A stretch of DNA of 64,000 nt from Leptospira sp. GIMC2001 (GCF_028462125.1 NZ_CP115468.1:3279559-3343558), one strand, 5' to 3'. Counted from the stretch's first letter, positions 16,395 to 26,207 are shown. Translations and numbers: made by a program. Notes: generated from the sequence alone by a model not told the origin.

Positions 16395-19121
16395 TCAAGA
16401 TGCGAGTATAGATCTTCTGTTTTTTTTTGCGCTAGCCGAAGTTGATTCTATCTTATGCGGAAGATGATTGTCAGAAGATTTTCCATTTGATCCATTGCTG
16501 CTTGATGATTTATCCTGATCATCTTTGATTCTTGAATTAGAATCCCCATTTCCATTGCTACGAGATATCGCTGGTTCCAGAATCGGTAAGCTTGAAGTCT
16601 GAGCTTCCAAAGCTACTGGTGCAGCCGAGTTCAATACCAATTCCTCTTGGTTCTCTAATTCGTTCTCCCGAAGCAACTCTTCTCGCGTAACAACGATCTT
16701 GCGGTCTTCCCGATTCTTTGCAACTTTTTGTCGATCTTTCTTTAGTTTCGTTTTATCTTTTGCTCGAAGATCGAATAACTTAGAATTGAATGTATTCGTC
16801 GCAAGCTTAGTTTTGAAAATATAATCCGTATCTGTAATCTCTAGACTACGAACGGTATTCACTCGTTTCATCATCTCACCACTTAGAGATAACATAGTTT
16901 CGTTGTCTTCTGCTGCGATTTCGACTAAGCCAGGAATGTCTAGAACCAAAATGATCGTCCCGTCTCCCATGATCGTTGCACCAGTCAGTCCAGGAACATT
17001 TCGAAAATTCTTAGCGAGTGATTTGATTACTGTCTCATGTTTACCAATCAGATCATCGACGATAAAGCCAAGTTTTCTGCTCTTATAGTTCACAATGACA
17101 ACTGGCAGATCTTCCGAGTTGCTTTTTTCTGCGAGACCAATGATTCTATTCAATCTATAGATTGGTAATACTTCGCCACGAAGATTGATAATCTCATGAC
17201 CTTCTAAAGTTGTGATCTGATCAGTATTGACTTTTATCGTCTCACTTACTTCAGATAATGGAAAAGCATACACTTCTTCTTCCATCATAACAAGAATAGA
17301 TGGAATGATAGCAAGTGCTTGTGGGAAACTAAGCGTAAAAGCTGAGCCAACTCCTTCTTGGGAGTTAATAATTATTTTACCTTTGAATTCTTGGATGAGT
17401 TTATTTACAACGCTCATCCCCACTCCACGTCCAGAGATATCGGTTACTTTCTCTGCCGTTGAGAAACCAGCAGCAAAAATAAATTGATAGATATCATTGT
17501 CCGAAAGATTTTGTGCATCATCTTTTGAGACTAGACCACTCTTTATTGCTTTGTCTAAAATTTTCTGTTTATTGAGACCACGTCCATCATCGCGAATCTC
17601 AACCATGATGTTGGAGCCACCTTGATAGGCATTGAGTTCAACAGTTCCCTCTTCCGGTTTGCCTTTCTTAATTCTGTCTTGTGGAGACTCGATTCCATGA
17701 TCGACAGAATTTCGAATCAAGTGGATCAATGGTTCGCCAATTGCATCAATAACTTTTTTATCAAGCTCGGTGTTCTCACCACGGAGAACAAGGTTCACTT
17801 TCTTACCAGTGTCAAGTGATAGATCACGAACCAACCTCGTAAAACGATTGAATACCGATCCTATCGGAACCATTCGAATATTCATGATTCCTGTTTGTAA
17901 ATCCTTCGAAATTCGATTGATCTGATCGATCTTAGACTTCAATTCATTGAAAAGTGTATCTTCACCAAACAGTGCCAAAAGATCATCATAGATTTTTTGG
18001 AAACCAGAATTGGTAATTACAAGTTCACCCACATTATTCAAAAGTTGATCCAGTTTATCGGAAGAGACTTTAATACTTTTTAGAACGATTTTTGCATCCG
18101 TTGTAGCTTTATCCAAGCTCGGATCCATCAAATCAGAATTAGTCGAATCCAAACTTCCTCGAATGGCTTGTGCTTCAGCAACCGTATTCTGAGTCTTGTT
18201 ATTGGATGTTTGTTTTGAAGATGATTTATTTTCTTGGGTATTAGAATCCGAAGCTTTCTTTTCTACTTTTTTTGCTTCGGGCAATTTGAATCGATTGATA
18301 TTTATAGTCTCAACCATATCCATATTGGCAATTTCATGGATCTCTGCTTCTTGTTTCTTACTTAGAAATACAAAATATAAACTCTCAGAGGCTGAGCCTG
18401 ATTCCAATTCTTCTTCAGTAGGTTTTGATTTAGCAATAAGCCCATAATTTTTTAAGTTTTGAAGAATAAGGGAAAATCTTAAACCTTTCATTGGCGTATC
18501 AGCTTTCAAGATGATTCTAACTTTGTAGGGATTCATTCCAGGGCGTGCGGTTAATTCTTCTTGAATATCAGCAACATCATCCATTGTGATTATAAGTGCA
18601 TTCGGATTCATTTTATTCTTACCATCGCCTTTGGTTTGATTATTCTGCGCTTGTTGTCCATCCATTTTCGTTGAGTCTTCGTTAGATTTTTGATTGTCAG
18701 AAGAATCTGTTTTCTGTGAACTAGCTCGCGTGCTTGGATTTTTCTCATATTCATCAATTGCTTGAATCATATGAGTAAATGGTTCATCAGACTTTTCCCC
18801 ATTTGCAACTTTAGAAATAACGCCTTTGATGAGATCGAAGCATTCAAATAAAATATTTACAAGAGTGATATTGACTTCGAGAGTTCCTTCTCGAATTTTT
18901 TGTAGAAGGTTTTCCATCTTATGTGAAAGATCAGATAGATTGTATAAACCAACGAATGCGGCCGAACTCTTAAGAGAATGTGCTGCACGAAATATATCAT
19001 TTATAATTTCTTGATTGTGATGATCTTTTTCTAGAAGTAGAAGATTGGAATTCAATTCTTCAATTTGATCTTCGGATTCCTCTAAGAATAATTCTGTGTA
19101 TTCGCCTAATATTCCAGCCAT
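16395..19121 (-). CDS. cheA: Chemotaxis histidine kinase CheA
   Basis: 908 residues, longer than usual. P1 Hpt domain (1-110) has the phosphorylated H48 in AAHSLKSSA. A low-complexity linker is followed by a P2-like CheY/CheB docking domain (about 175-290). P3 dimerisation is about 350-405. The P4 ATPase (about 415-595) has LIRNSVDHG, DDGRGL and GRGVGMSVV. The P5 CheW-like domain is about 600-735. About 170 residues follow P5; these are Lys-, then Ser/Asn-rich, with no recognised domain. The kinase links chemoreceptors to CheY and CheB. cheW lies directly upstream (9-base gap). Confidence 0.95.
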   Translation of the reverse strand: MAGILGEYTELFLEESEDQIEELNSNLLLLEKDHHNQEIINDIFRAAHSLKSSAAFVGLYNLSDLSHKMENLLQKIREGTLEVNITLVNILFECFDLIKGVISKVANGEKSDEPFTHMIQAIDEYEKNPSTRASSQKTDSSDNQKSNEDSTKMDGQQAQNNQTKGDGKNKMNPNALIITMDDVADIQEELTARPGMNPYKVRIILKADTPMKGLRFSLILQNLKNYGLIAKSKPTEEELESGSASESLYFVFLSKKQEAEIHEIANMDMVETININRFKLPEAKKVEKKASDSNTQENKSSSKQTSNNKTQNTVAEAQAIRGSLDSTNSDLMDPSLDKATTDAKIVLKSIKVSSDKLDQLLNNVGELVITNSGFQKIYDDLLALFGEDTLFNELKSKIDQINRISKDLQTGIMNIRMVPIGSVFNRFTRLVRDLSLDTGKKVNLVLRGENTELDKKVIDAIGEPLIHLIRNSVDHGIESPQDRIKKGKPEEGTVELNAYQGGSNIMVEIRDDGRGLNKQKILDKAIKSGLVSKDDAQNLSDNDIYQFIFAAGFSTAEKVTDISGRGVGMSVVNKLIQEFKGKIIINSQEGVGSAFTLSFPQALAIIPSILVMMEEEVYAFPLSEVSETIKVNTDQITTLEGHEIINLRGEVLPIYRLNRIIGLAEKSNSEDLPVVIVNYKSRKLGFIVDDLIGKHETVIKSLAKNFRNVPGLTGATIMGDGTIILVLDIPGLVEIAAEDNETMLSLSGEMMKRVNTVRSLEITDTDYIFKTKLATNTFNSKLFDLRAKDKTKLKKDRQKVAKNREDRKIVVTREELLRENELENQEELVLNSAAPVALEAQTSSLPILEPAISRSNGNGDSNSRIKDDQDKSSSSNGSNGKSSDNHLPHKIESTSASAKKNRRSILAS

Positions 19122-19130
19122 TCAGAACTC

Positions 19131-19631
19131 CTAATTATCTTGAACAAATTCAACAAGCTGATTGATTCCAAGATTGAGAATTAGATGATCATTGATTCTC
19201 GAAACACTTTCAATGAGCTTACCATAGCTTAGAGCGAGATCATCCGTCGTATAATTAATATTAGATTCAGTAATCTTGACAACTTGGCGAACTTCATCCA
19301 CGAGAAGTCCAAATCTTTTATCATCCTTCATGACAACAACAAATCTTGACGAAGGTTGAAGTTCGGTGAAGGAAATATCAAATCTTTTCTTGAGATCAAT
19401 GATGGGAATGATCTCACCACGTAGATTGATTACACCCATAATATAATCTTCTACATTAGGAATCCTTGTTATTGGAACAGGTTTGAGAATTTCATGAACG
19501 CTGAGCAATTCAAGTCCGAAGAATTCACCTTCAATGATAAAGGAAAGAAATTGTTGAGTTTCTTCAGTTAAAATTTCTTCTTCAACTTCTTGATTATCGG
19601 TATCTATTTCATTCAAAGCCAAACTGTTCAC
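19131..19631 (-). CDS. cheW: Chemotaxis coupling protein CheW
   Basis: 166 residues with a single CheW domain after a 25-residue Glu-rich N-terminus. Family segments include VHEILKPVPITRIPN and GVINLRGEIIPIIDL. It bridges chemoreceptors and CheA. The listed start is a GTG that directly abuts an AAAGG; the TTG four codons later would have better spacing to that Shine-Dalgarno. It is the first che gene, 35 bases after the formyl-THF cyclo-ligase gene. Confidence 0.93.
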   Translation of the reverse strand: MNSLALNEIDTDNQEVEEEILTEETQQFLSFIIEGEFFGLELLSVHEILKPVPITRIPNVEDYIMGVINLRGEIIPIIDLKKRFDISFTELQPSSRFVVVMKDDKRFGLLVDEVRQVVKITESNINYTTDDLALSYGKLIESVSRINDHLILNLGINQLVEFVQDN

Positions 19632-19666
19632 CCTTTATCTTAATCCTATTATCGACATGGTTTCCT

Positions 19667-20242
19667 TCAATCTAAAAAAGAGAAAATCCCCAAATCTGTT
19701 ATCACTTTACCCGTTCTTAGATCATGGCTTTCTGATTGAAAATTCAATGGAAAGCAAAAACTCCAAGTGATTCCCAGAATTTTCCTAGCATCTACCGACT
19801 CCAGGCATTTGTCAAAATATCCCTTACCGCGACCTAAACGAGCTCCATTTATGTCAAAACCAAGCCCTGGAATCACCAAAAAATCCAACTCACCAGGCTG
19901 AATCAATTCATCTCCTGCAGGCTCTCGAATTCCATAACGTCCAATATTCCAAGAAATCGGTTTAACCAATTCCAATTCGTTGTCGCTTACAACACGAGGG
20001 TAATAAATTTCAAATTCTATACCATTTGGTGGATCCAATAAAGGCTCCCATTGATCTGCCTGATACATAAGCACATTCAACTTACCACGATTGTTTTGTT
20101 TTGAAAAATATTGGATATGTTCTGTAAATAAATCCGTAATTTTTTTGGTTTTTGAAATTTTCTCCGAAGATTGCATATTAGCAATTAAGGATTTAGCTTT
20201 TTTCCTAGCGATAGCCTTGGACTCAGAGATAATTTTCTCCAA
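19667..20242 (-). CDS. 5-formyltetrahydrofolate cyclo-ligase
   Basis: 191 residues. It converts 5-formyl-THF to 5,10-methenyl-THF using ATP. The C-terminal substrate/ATP loop is clear in DINGARLGRGKGYFDK. The N-terminal Lys-Arg rich helix is usual for the family. The start is a TTG preceded by GAGGG at ideal spacing and lies inside the last 20 bases of zapA. The zapA/cyclo-ligase neighbourhood is common in bacteria, but the overlap here leaves no room for the 6S RNA gene that separates them elsewhere. Confidence 0.92.
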   Translation of the reverse strand: MEKIISESKAIARKKAKSLIANMQSSEKISKTKKITDLFTEHIQYFSKQNNRGKLNVLMYQADQWEPLLDPPNGIEFEIYYPRVVSDNELELVKPISWNIGRYGIREPAGDELIQPGELDFLVIPGLGFDINGARLGRGKGYFDKCLESVDARKILGITWSFCFPLNFQSESHDLRTGKVITDLGIFSFLD

Positions 20243-20537
20243 TGATTCCCTCTTCTAATAAGGAAATAATTTTTTTAGTTTTTTCTTCGATTTCTGGATG
20301 TTCGCTTGGGTTGATATCAACTGATAATTTCCATTGTGCCAATTCATCAGCAATATTCATCGCACAGAGGACTGCAATTTTGGTCTTAGAAGCTTGAGGC
20401 ATCGCAGCTTGCAATTCCCTCATGCGTTCTTCTACAGTTTCTGCTAGAGCAAGGATAGTTTTGTCGTCTGCATCTCCAACAATCGTATATTCATCGCCGA
20501 GTATGCGAACTCTTACACGGGAAGGAGATGGTTCCAT
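20223..20537 (-). CDS. zapA: Cell division protein ZapA
   Basis: 104 residues. ZapA binds FtsZ and bundles protofilaments at the Z ring. The N-terminal beta segment VRVRILGDEYTIVGD and the helix beginning ILALAETVEERMREL fit the family; the C-terminus is a coiled-coil helix. It follows the coiled-coil/acidic protein gene by 6 bases, which suggests a shared role in division, and it overlaps the folate gene downstream. Confidence 0.9.
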   Translation of the reverse strand: MEPSPSRVRVRILGDEYTIVGDADDKTILALAETVEERMRELQAAMPQASKTKIAVLCAMNIADELAQWKLSVDINPSEHPEIEEKTKKIISLLEEGIIGENYL

Positions 20538-20543
20538 GAAAGT

Positions 20544-21230
20544 CTAGTTAGGCTCTTCTTCTATAATTAAAAAGTCATCATCGTCATCAGCATCAAAAAC
20601 ATTGATCGCTTCATCATCATCTTCAATGATTATATCATCTTCATCATCTAGATCAATCATCTCTGGAGCAGATGCAGAAGTAACAGAAACATTTTCAGAA
20701 GAAATTGCAGCTTTGGATGGTGAAGAACTAACTTCCTCTTCTGTCAAAACTTCATCTTCATCATCATCTAACAGGATAATTTCATCTTCATCGTCCAAGT
20801 CAGCAGGCGAAACTTCTTTAGCTGGAGAAGCAGTAGCCGCCTGTGCAGAACTTGAGTTGCTGCTATTCGATGAATTGGAATTGTCGGTTGATACTGGTTG
20901 GGATGCTGATCCCGCAGATGATGGTTTGGAAGAAGATGGGCTAAGTGACACTCCATCCAATCTACCCATAAGATTATTGATCTTATTCTCAAGCAGATTT
21001 TCACGACTTCGCAATTCTTCTAATTCTTTTTCTGAAGATTCAAGTTGCTTACGGAGACTATTGAGTTCTCTCTCTTTCTCCTCCATAGCCAGCTTCATCT
21101 GGTCATTCTCAGCTCGGAGAGTTTCGTTCTCTGACTCTAAGCGACTATTCTCAGAGCGCAAATCTCCAATAAGCTCTAAAGCTTTAATGACTTTTGATTC
21201 TAAATCTTCTATGGTTTGTACTGTAAGCAT
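20544..21230 (-). CDS. Coiled-coil protein with acidic tail, upstream of zapA
   Basis: 228 residues. Residues 1-95 are an uninterrupted Glu/Leu/Arg coiled coil with heptads such as LESENETLRAEN. A Ser/Asn/Ala-rich linker (about 96-135) follows. The C-terminal 90 residues hold three Asp/Glu clusters (for example DEDEIILLDDDEDE) and end in LIIEEEPN. There is no membrane segment. The coiled coil resembles ZapB-type division factors only in general character, so that link is inference from its place directly before zapA. The conserved-looking C-terminal end could be a docking peptide. Confidence 0.75.
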   Translation of the reverse strand: MLTVQTIEDLESKVIKALELIGDLRSENSRLESENETLRAENDQMKLAMEEKERELNSLRKQLESSEKELEELRSRENLLENKINNLMGRLDGVSLSPSSSKPSSAGSASQPVSTDNSNSSNSSNSSSAQAATASPAKEVSPADLDDEDEIILLDDDEDEVLTEEEVSSSPSKAAISSENVSVTSASAPEMIDLDDEDDIIIEDDDEAINVFDADDDDDFLIIEEEPN

Positions 21231-21260
21231 TCTCTAACCGCCTATTGGATTGCTCTGATC

Positions 21261-21289
21261 AATATATATTGACCATAAACTCAGATCAA
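21261..21289 (-). promoter_or_regulatory. Candidate promoter of the coiled-coil/zapA operon
   Basis: On the minus strand a TTGATC (21284-21289) and a TATATT (21261-21266) are separated by exactly 17 bases. The -10 lies within the 14-bp palindrome TCAATATATATTGA (21259-21272). It sits between the rplT stop and the coiled-coil gene start, so the zapA operon can be transcribed separately from the ribosomal protein genes. Confidence 0.5.
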
Positions 21290-21291
21290 GA

Positions 21292-21645
21292 CTAATTTGC
21301 TGTCTTGACCTTTTCGATGATAGCGCTAAAAACGTCTTTGTTATTGAAAGCAAGCTCAGCCAATGCTTTTCGATCCAAAGCAATTCCTAATTTCTTCAAT
21401 CCATGCATGAATTTTGAATAAGACAATCCACCTTCACGAGCTGCAGCGTTGATTCTCACAATCCAAAGTTTTCTGAATTCTGATTTCTTCTTACGTCTAT
21501 CTCGGTATGCCCACTGACCCGCTTTCATTACAGCAGATTTAGCTGTTCTGAAAAGTTTTGATCTTCCACCGCGAAAACCTTTTGCGGCTTTTAAGACTTT
21601 TTTTCTACGGTTTTTATGTATCGTTCCGTTTACTGCGCGTGGCAT
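21292..21645 (-). CDS. rplT: 50S ribosomal protein L20
   Basis: 117 residues, full length for L20. The basic N-terminus and segments such as [15 protein letters not shown] and [15 protein letters not shown] are diagnostic. L20 binds 23S rRNA early in 50S assembly and in many bacteria represses its own operon. It is the third gene of infC-rpmI-rplT, with a 3-base gap after rpmI. Confidence 0.97.
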   Translation of the reverse strand: MPRAVNGTIHKNRRKKVLKAAKGFRGGRSKLFRTAKSAVMKAGQWAYRDRRKKKSEFRKLWIVRINAAAREGGLSYSKFMHGLKKLGIALDRKALAELAFNNKDVFSAIIEKVKTAN

Positions 21646-21648
21646 ATT

Positions 21649-21858
21649 CTATCCTCCGTAAGGTAGAAGTTTTCTTACTCTACCTTCGTCTGTTACATCG
21701 ACAACATGTGTTCCACCAAGTCTTCTCTTCTGCTTGGGAGTTTTCTTCTCAAGAATATGGCGAGTCTTAGCACCACCTCTCAAAATTTTACCGTTCTTGG
21801 TAATCTTGAATCTTTTCTTAGCAGCCCGATTGGTTTTTAGTTTATAACCAGCCATCAT
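21649..21858 (-). CDS. rpmI: 50S ribosomal protein L35
   Basis: 69 residues, or 68 if translation starts at the second Met, which gives the usual MAGYKLKTNRAAKKRF start. The segments FKITKNGKILRGGA and the basic middle are typical of L35. It lies between infC (20-base gap) and rplT (3-base gap). Confidence 0.96.
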   Translation of the reverse strand: MMAGYKLKTNRAAKKRFKITKNGKILRGGAKTRHILEKKTPKQKRRLGGTHVVDVTDEGRVRKLLPYGG

Positions 21859-21878
21859 CCAACTTCCTTTATAAAATG

Positions 21879-22424
21879 TTAACTTTTCGGATTAAGAACT
21901 ACAACGATAGTTCTTCCGTCCTGAGCGGGGTTTTTTTCTGCAGTTGCAACTTCTGCAAGGTCTTCAACCATTCTCTGAACCACTTTCATTCCTAAATCAG
22001 AATGGAGCATTTCACGACCCCTAAAACGAAGAGTAACCTTAACTTTGTCACCCTTTTGAAGAAATTCTATTGCATGTTTCTTCTTAATTTCGTAATCATT
22101 GCTGTCAATTCTAGGTCGAATCTTTATCTCTTTGATTGTAACGACGTGTTGTTTTTTCTTGGCTTCCTTGACTTTCTTAAGTTGCTCAAATCGGTATTTA
22201 CCGTAGTCAATTAACTTACAAACGTGAACGTCCTGATCCGCTGAAACTTCAACTAAATCAAGTTCCGCTTCACGCGCTCGGCGCAGAGCCTCTTCAATGG
22301 AAACGATAACAGGACCCTCATCCGTCACAAGACGAACATTGTCCACACCCTTTATCTGCTCATTGATCCTTGTATTGGAAAACCTATCGTTATTCTGTCT
22401 CTGATTATTCGACCTCTTCTGCAT
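21879..22424 (-). CDS. infC: Translation initiation factor IF-3
   Basis: 181 residues. The N-terminal domain contains [15 protein letters not shown] and the linker leads to the C-terminal domain with [19 protein letters not shown]-3 binds the 30S subunit and enforces start-codon choice. Here the start is an ordinary ATG with GGAG upstream, not the rare AUU used by some bacteria. The first 18 residues are an Asn/Gln/Arg-rich extension. The order thrS-infC-rpmI-rplT is widely conserved. Confidence 0.97.
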   Translation of the reverse strand: MQKRSNNQRQNNDRFSNTRINEQIKGVDNVRLVTDEGPVIVSIEEALRRAREAELDLVEVSADQDVHVCKLIDYGKYRFEQLKKVKEAKKKQHVVTIKEIKIRPRIDSNDYEIKKKHAIEFLQKGDKVKVTLRFRGREMLHSDLGMKVVQRMVEDLAEVATAEKNPAQDGRTIVVVLNPKS

Positions 22425-22483
22425 TCATTCTCCAGCTATAAATTCCCATATTTTTAAAAACAAGTCTAGTGACAATCGATTTT

Positions 22484-24415
22484 TCACAATTCAGCCGAAA
22501 GCATAGCGAAAAACGCATCGAAACTCATCGATTCCGTGTTTTCTTCGCCTCTTTTTCGAACAGAGACCAATTCTCCATTTACTTCTTTGTCGCCGATAAT
22601 GAGGTTAAAATTACTTCTCTTTAGAATAGATTCCCGAATTTTCGTTCCGATTTTCTCATTCCTATAATCGGCTTCAACGCGTAGACCTTTGTCCATTAAA
22701 AGATTTGTAATCTTCTTCGCATACTCATTGTGACTTTCTGCAACTGTTAAAACGCGAATTTGAATCGGAGAAATCCAAAGCGGGAACTTGCCTTCAAAAT
22801 GCTCGATCAATATTCCAATAAATCTTTCCAAGGATCCGTAAATCGCTCGGTGGATCATAACAGGTTGGTGCTTTTTGCCGTCATTTCCTGCATATTCCAA
22901 CTCGAATCTATTGGGCATAGAAAAATCTATCTGAATAGTTCCGCATTGCCAGAGTCGACCGAGACTATCTTTTATATTAAACTCAATTTTTGGACCATAG
23001 AAAGCACCTTCGCCTTCTTTTATCCCATATGATAAATTCTTAGAATCGAGAGCTTGCTTCAACGAATTGGTCGCCATCTCCCAATCTTCGTCGGCACCTT
23101 GACTTTTCTCAGGTCTTGTTGCGATAAATGTTTGGAATTCAGTAAAGCCAAATTTGCGATATACATCAAATGTAAAATCTATAATATCACTTACTTCGGC
23201 TAACAAGGATTCGAATGAACAAAAAATATGAGCATCATCCTGAGTAAAAGCACGCACTCTAAACAAACCATGCAAAACTCCAGACAACTCATGACGATGA
23301 ACTGTTCCCAATTCCATATATCGAATCGGCAATTCTTTATAAGAATGCATATGATGTTTATAAACTAGCGAACAACCTGGACAGTTCATTGGTTTCACTG
23401 CAAAATCATCTTCATCAATTTGCGTAAAATACATATTCTCTTTGAAGTTGTCCCAATGCCCACTCCGCTTCCAGAGACTTGAATTCAAGATTGCTGGAGT
23501 TTTGATCTCGTGATAGCCACGCTTAAAACATTCAGATCGTATATACTCCGCTAAACTATTCCATAGAACTGTACCTTTTGGATGCCAGAATGGAAAACCA
23601 GGTGCTTCTTCCTGAAAGGAAAAAAGATCTAACTCTTTACCAAGTTTTCTATGATCTCTTTTCTTTGCTTCCTCTATCTGATAGATATATTCATCTAATT
23701 CTTTTTTGCTAGGAAAGGAAACTCCATAGATTCGAGTAAGCATCTTGTTGTCTTTATTCGCTTTCCAATATGCTCCACTAATCGCAGTTAGCTTGAAAGC
23801 TTTCAATAAAGAAGTATTGGGTACGTGTGGGCCACGGCATAGATCATACCATTCCCCTTGCCCATACAGTGATACATGGTCATCGGTAAATCCACTGATC
23901 AATTCTACTTTATAGACTTCGCCTTCTTTCTTGAACTTCTCAATCGCTTCAGCTCGACTTAATTCCCAGCGATTGACATCCAATCCTTCTTTTACAATCT
24001 TCTCCATCTCTTTCTCAATGATTGGAAGATCATCGGGAGTAATCGTCGCCGATGGAAAATCAATATCATAATAAAAAAATCCAGGGCCTGTCTCAATGAC
24101 CGGACCCACGGTAAGTTTGGCATCTTTCCACAATCTCTGAACAGCTTGTCCGAGAAGATGAGCCGATGAATGATGAAAGATTTCCTTACCTTGCTTATCA
24201 GCAAATGTGAGGATTTGAATTTTGCAGTCTTCTACAGGAACGAAACTGAGATCCACAGTTTGATTGTTGTTTATTATAACCCCGAGGGCTTTGCTTTTCA
24301 GAAAGTTAAGATTTTCTGCAATAAAATCGCGAAAACTCTGTCCAGATTTCATGGATTTGGATGAGCCATCCGGCAGAGTAATATTTATCAAGGACGAGGG
24401 ACTAGCTACTGACAT
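22484..24415 (-). CDS. thrS: Threonyl-tRNA synthetase
   Basis: 643 residues, full length. Domains: TGS (about 8-70), the editing domain (about 70-230, with HHSSAHLLG as its metal/active site), class II catalytic domain (about 250-545) and an anticodon-binding domain. Zinc-binding Cys is in KPMNCPGC and His in VHRHE; motif 3 is in the [13 protein letters not shown] segment. It charges tRNA-Thr and edits Ser-tRNA-Thr. The first gene of the long minus-strand block, with about 300 bases before the divergent lipoprotein gene. Confidence 0.97.
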   Translation of the reverse strand: MSVASPSSLINITLPDGSSKSMKSGQSFRDFIAENLNFLKSKALGVIINNNQTVDLSFVPVEDCKIQILTFADKQGKEIFHHSSAHLLGQAVQRLWKDAKLTVGPVIETGPGFFYYDIDFPSATITPDDLPIIEKEMEKIVKEGLDVNRWELSRAEAIEKFKKEGEVYKVELISGFTDDHVSLYGQGEWYDLCRGPHVPNTSLLKAFKLTAISGAYWKANKDNKMLTRIYGVSFPSKKELDEYIYQIEEAKKRDHRKLGKELDLFSFQEEAPGFPFWHPKGTVLWNSLAEYIRSECFKRGYHEIKTPAILNSSLWKRSGHWDNFKENMYFTQIDEDDFAVKPMNCPGCSLVYKHHMHSYKELPIRYMELGTVHRHELSGVLHGLFRVRAFTQDDAHIFCSFESLLAEVSDIIDFTFDVYRKFGFTEFQTFIATRPEKSQGADEDWEMATNSLKQALDSKNLSYGIKEGEGAFYGPKIEFNIKDSLGRLWQCGTIQIDFSMPNRFELEYAGNDGKKHQPVMIHRAIYGSLERFIGILIEHFEGKFPLWISPIQIRVLTVAESHNEYAKKITNLLMDKGLRVEADYRNEKIGTKIRESILKRSNFNLIIGDKEVNGELVSVRKRGEENTESMSFDAFFAMLSAEL

Positions 24416-24490
24416 TCTTTTACAATTTTCTCAGAAATAGTACAAAATTCTACTAGAAAAAGAAAAAATATCCTAAGCCGAGGAAATATT

Positions 24491-24550
24491 GTGGTTAAAT
24501 CTTTTTTCTTCAACCACCACAGCACAACTTGATTTCGAAAATTATTCTGG
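24491..24550. repeat. Left copy of a short dispersed repeat flanking the lipoprotein gene
   Basis: This stretch aligns in direct orientation with 26208-26263. Shared cores are GTTAAATCTTTTTT, ACCACCACAGCACAA and GAAAATTAT, with a 4-base insertion here. The hairpin seen in the right copy is decayed in this one. Confidence 0.7.
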
Positions 24551-24680
24551 AAATAAAAAACACTCTTTCGAAATAAATGCAAAAACGAACCTACACTATG
24601 AGAAATATTAGAAATCTAAACCCACAAAAACAAAATTTACATTAGGGCATATTAACATATAATAATGTTTTAAAAATTTA

Positions 24681-24708
24681 TTGACAAATAAAATTTTGAT
24701 CTTAGTCT
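24681..24708 (+). promoter_or_regulatory. Candidate promoter of the GLUG lipoprotein gene
   Basis: A consensus TTGACA at 24681-24686 is followed after 16 bases by TAGTCT (24703-24708). Transcription would start about 3 bases before the ATG at 24718, and no Shine-Dalgarno precedes that ATG. A leaderless message is possible. The -10 is weak. Confidence 0.4.
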
Positions 24709-24717
24709 GTCAGCTCT

Positions 24718-26163
24718 ATGAAAATTTCCAGAATAGCATTGATTTTTTTTATTCTAGGTTTCACCCAATGCAATATTCCAAGTTTGAATAAATCAGAATT
24801 ACAAGGCTTAACAGAAATCCAGACATTATTACGCTTAATTGATTCTCTTAATAATGATTCGAACATCCCTAATTCGAATCTTGCCATTTCATATGCCGAA
24901 TCAAGTTACTCTTTCCTAACTGGGGAGGAAATATCGGAAATTGTTCCGGAAACTCAAGGCTCACCAACGGAATTTTCTATTTCGCCTCAATTGGTTTCTG
25001 GTCTGAACTTCGATTCTGCAACTGGAGCAATATCAGGAACACCTAATAAAGTAATTACTAACCAAATTTATACAATAACAGCAAGTAAACTTTCTGAAAC
25101 TCAATCGGCAACCATCTCAATTACTACACGGATCCCATCAGCTTGTTCAGATACTACAATCGTTTTAGGAAGTGGAACCAGTATAGATCCATTTCAAATC
25201 TGTAGCCCCGATCAATTACAGAGTTTAACCGCACATCATATCGCTAATCCAAATTCATTCTACGAATTACAGCAAGATCTGGATCTTTCTTCTATAGCAA
25301 ATTTCGATCCTATTGGAACATCTGTAAATCCTTTCAATGGAGTCTTCAATGGAAATTATCATACAATATTTAATCTTAAGATAGATTACCCGGCAATATC
25401 GAGTGTTGGACTTTTTGGTGAAACATCTGGAGGATTAACTACGATAATACAAAATCTTAGACTTCGAAATGCTTGGGTTAGAGGCTTGTCAAGAGTTGGT
25501 AATTTAATTGGTAATTCGGCCGCCAATCAAGTAGAAAATATTATATCATACGATGGATATAGTCGATCTGAATCTGATGCTGCTGGCGGATTGATCGGTA
25601 GAAATTCTGGAGTCGCTGTAATTTATAATTCTGGTTTTACAGGGACAGTGGAGGTGGTAACTAATTATGCAGGCGGTATCCTTGGTTATGCTTTCGGATC
25701 AGATCAAATGAAGAAATGCTTTGCTAATGCTACTGTTTCAGGGGGAGATTACATTGGTGGTTTGATTGGAAGGCAAGTATCAATATTTATTGAAGATAGT
25801 TATGCTCAAGGTTCAGTAACTGGGGCGACCTATGTTGGTGGATTATCAGGCAGATCATCATTTGGTGCTGCCAGTATAACAAATTCCTATTCTGCAGTTG
25901 TCGTTTCCCCTGGAGTTATTCAAGGCGGATTAGTCTCAGAAATATCCGCAGCTGTAAATAATTCCTATTACGATTCTGATATAACAACACAAGCCGATAA
26001 TGATACCCGTGGACAGCCTAGAACAACAAACCAATTAAAATGCCCTACAGAACCTAACGATAGTTGTGCTGGTATCGTGATATTTGATACATGGGATCCA
26101 ACTATTTGGAACTTCGGAGATGGCACGACTTATCCTAGTCTGCAATGGGAGAAGGATTTTTAA
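24718..26163 (+). CDS. GLUG-repeat lipoprotein with Ig-like domain
   Basis: 481 residues. The lipoprotein signal ends in FTQC (Cys19). Residues about 65-140 look like a putative Ig (He_PIG type) domain, with the GLNFDSATGAISGTP signature. From about residue 190 the chain holds several GLUG-type repeats (VGGLSGRSS, IGGLIGRQV, AGGILGYAF), expected to form a right-handed beta solenoid. It is probably a surface or periplasmic-face adhesin-like lipoprotein. It is alone on its strand between thrS and glnB and is bracketed by two copies of a short repeat. Confidence 0.85.
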   Translation: MKISRIALIFFILGFTQCNIPSLNKSELQGLTEIQTLLRLIDSLNNDSNIPNSNLAISYAESSYSFLTGEEISEIVPETQGSPTEFSISPQLVSGLNFDSATGAISGTPNKVITNQIYTITASKLSETQSATISITTRIPSACSDTTIVLGSGTSIDPFQICSPDQLQSLTAHHIANPNSFYELQQDLDLSSIANFDPIGTSVNPFNGVFNGNYHTIFNLKIDYPAISSVGLFGETSGGLTTIIQNLRLRNAWVRGLSRVGNLIGNSAANQVENIISYDGYSRSESDAAGGLIGRNSGVAVIYNSGFTGTVEVVTNYAGGILGYAFGSDQMKKCFANATVSGGDYIGGLIGRQVSIFIEDSYAQGSVTGATYVGGLSGRSSFGAASITNSYSAVVVSPGVIQGGLVSEISAAVNNSYYDSDITTQADNDTRGQPRTTNQLKCPTEPNDSCAGIVIFDTWDPTIWNFGDGTTYPSLQWEKDF

Positions 26164-26207
26164 CTTTCTTTCACTCCGCATGCTATGCGCCTACTTCGTA
26201 CAACTTT

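Larger units (their letters stand above)
24416..24717. other. Divergent intergenic region between thrS and the GLUG lipoprotein
   Basis: About 300 very AT-rich bases without a gene. It holds one copy of a dispersed repeat (24491-24550) and a candidate promoter for the lipoprotein gene (24681-24708). I see no T-box or other leader structure in front of thrS, and no RNA gene. Confidence 0.6.

Noticed and set aside
20223..20242. Site for a 6S RNA gene between zapA and the formyl-THF cyclo-ligase gene
   Set aside because: The two coding regions overlap by 20 bases, so no RNA gene fits here.
20602..21237. 211-residue Ser-rich plus-strand frame
   Set aside because: Antisense shadow of the coiled-coil/acidic gene before zapA, for the same composition reason.
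24416..24490. T-box or other riboswitch upstream of thrS
   Set aside because: The leader is short and AT-rich, with no specifier-loop structure or antiterminator pairing that I could find.
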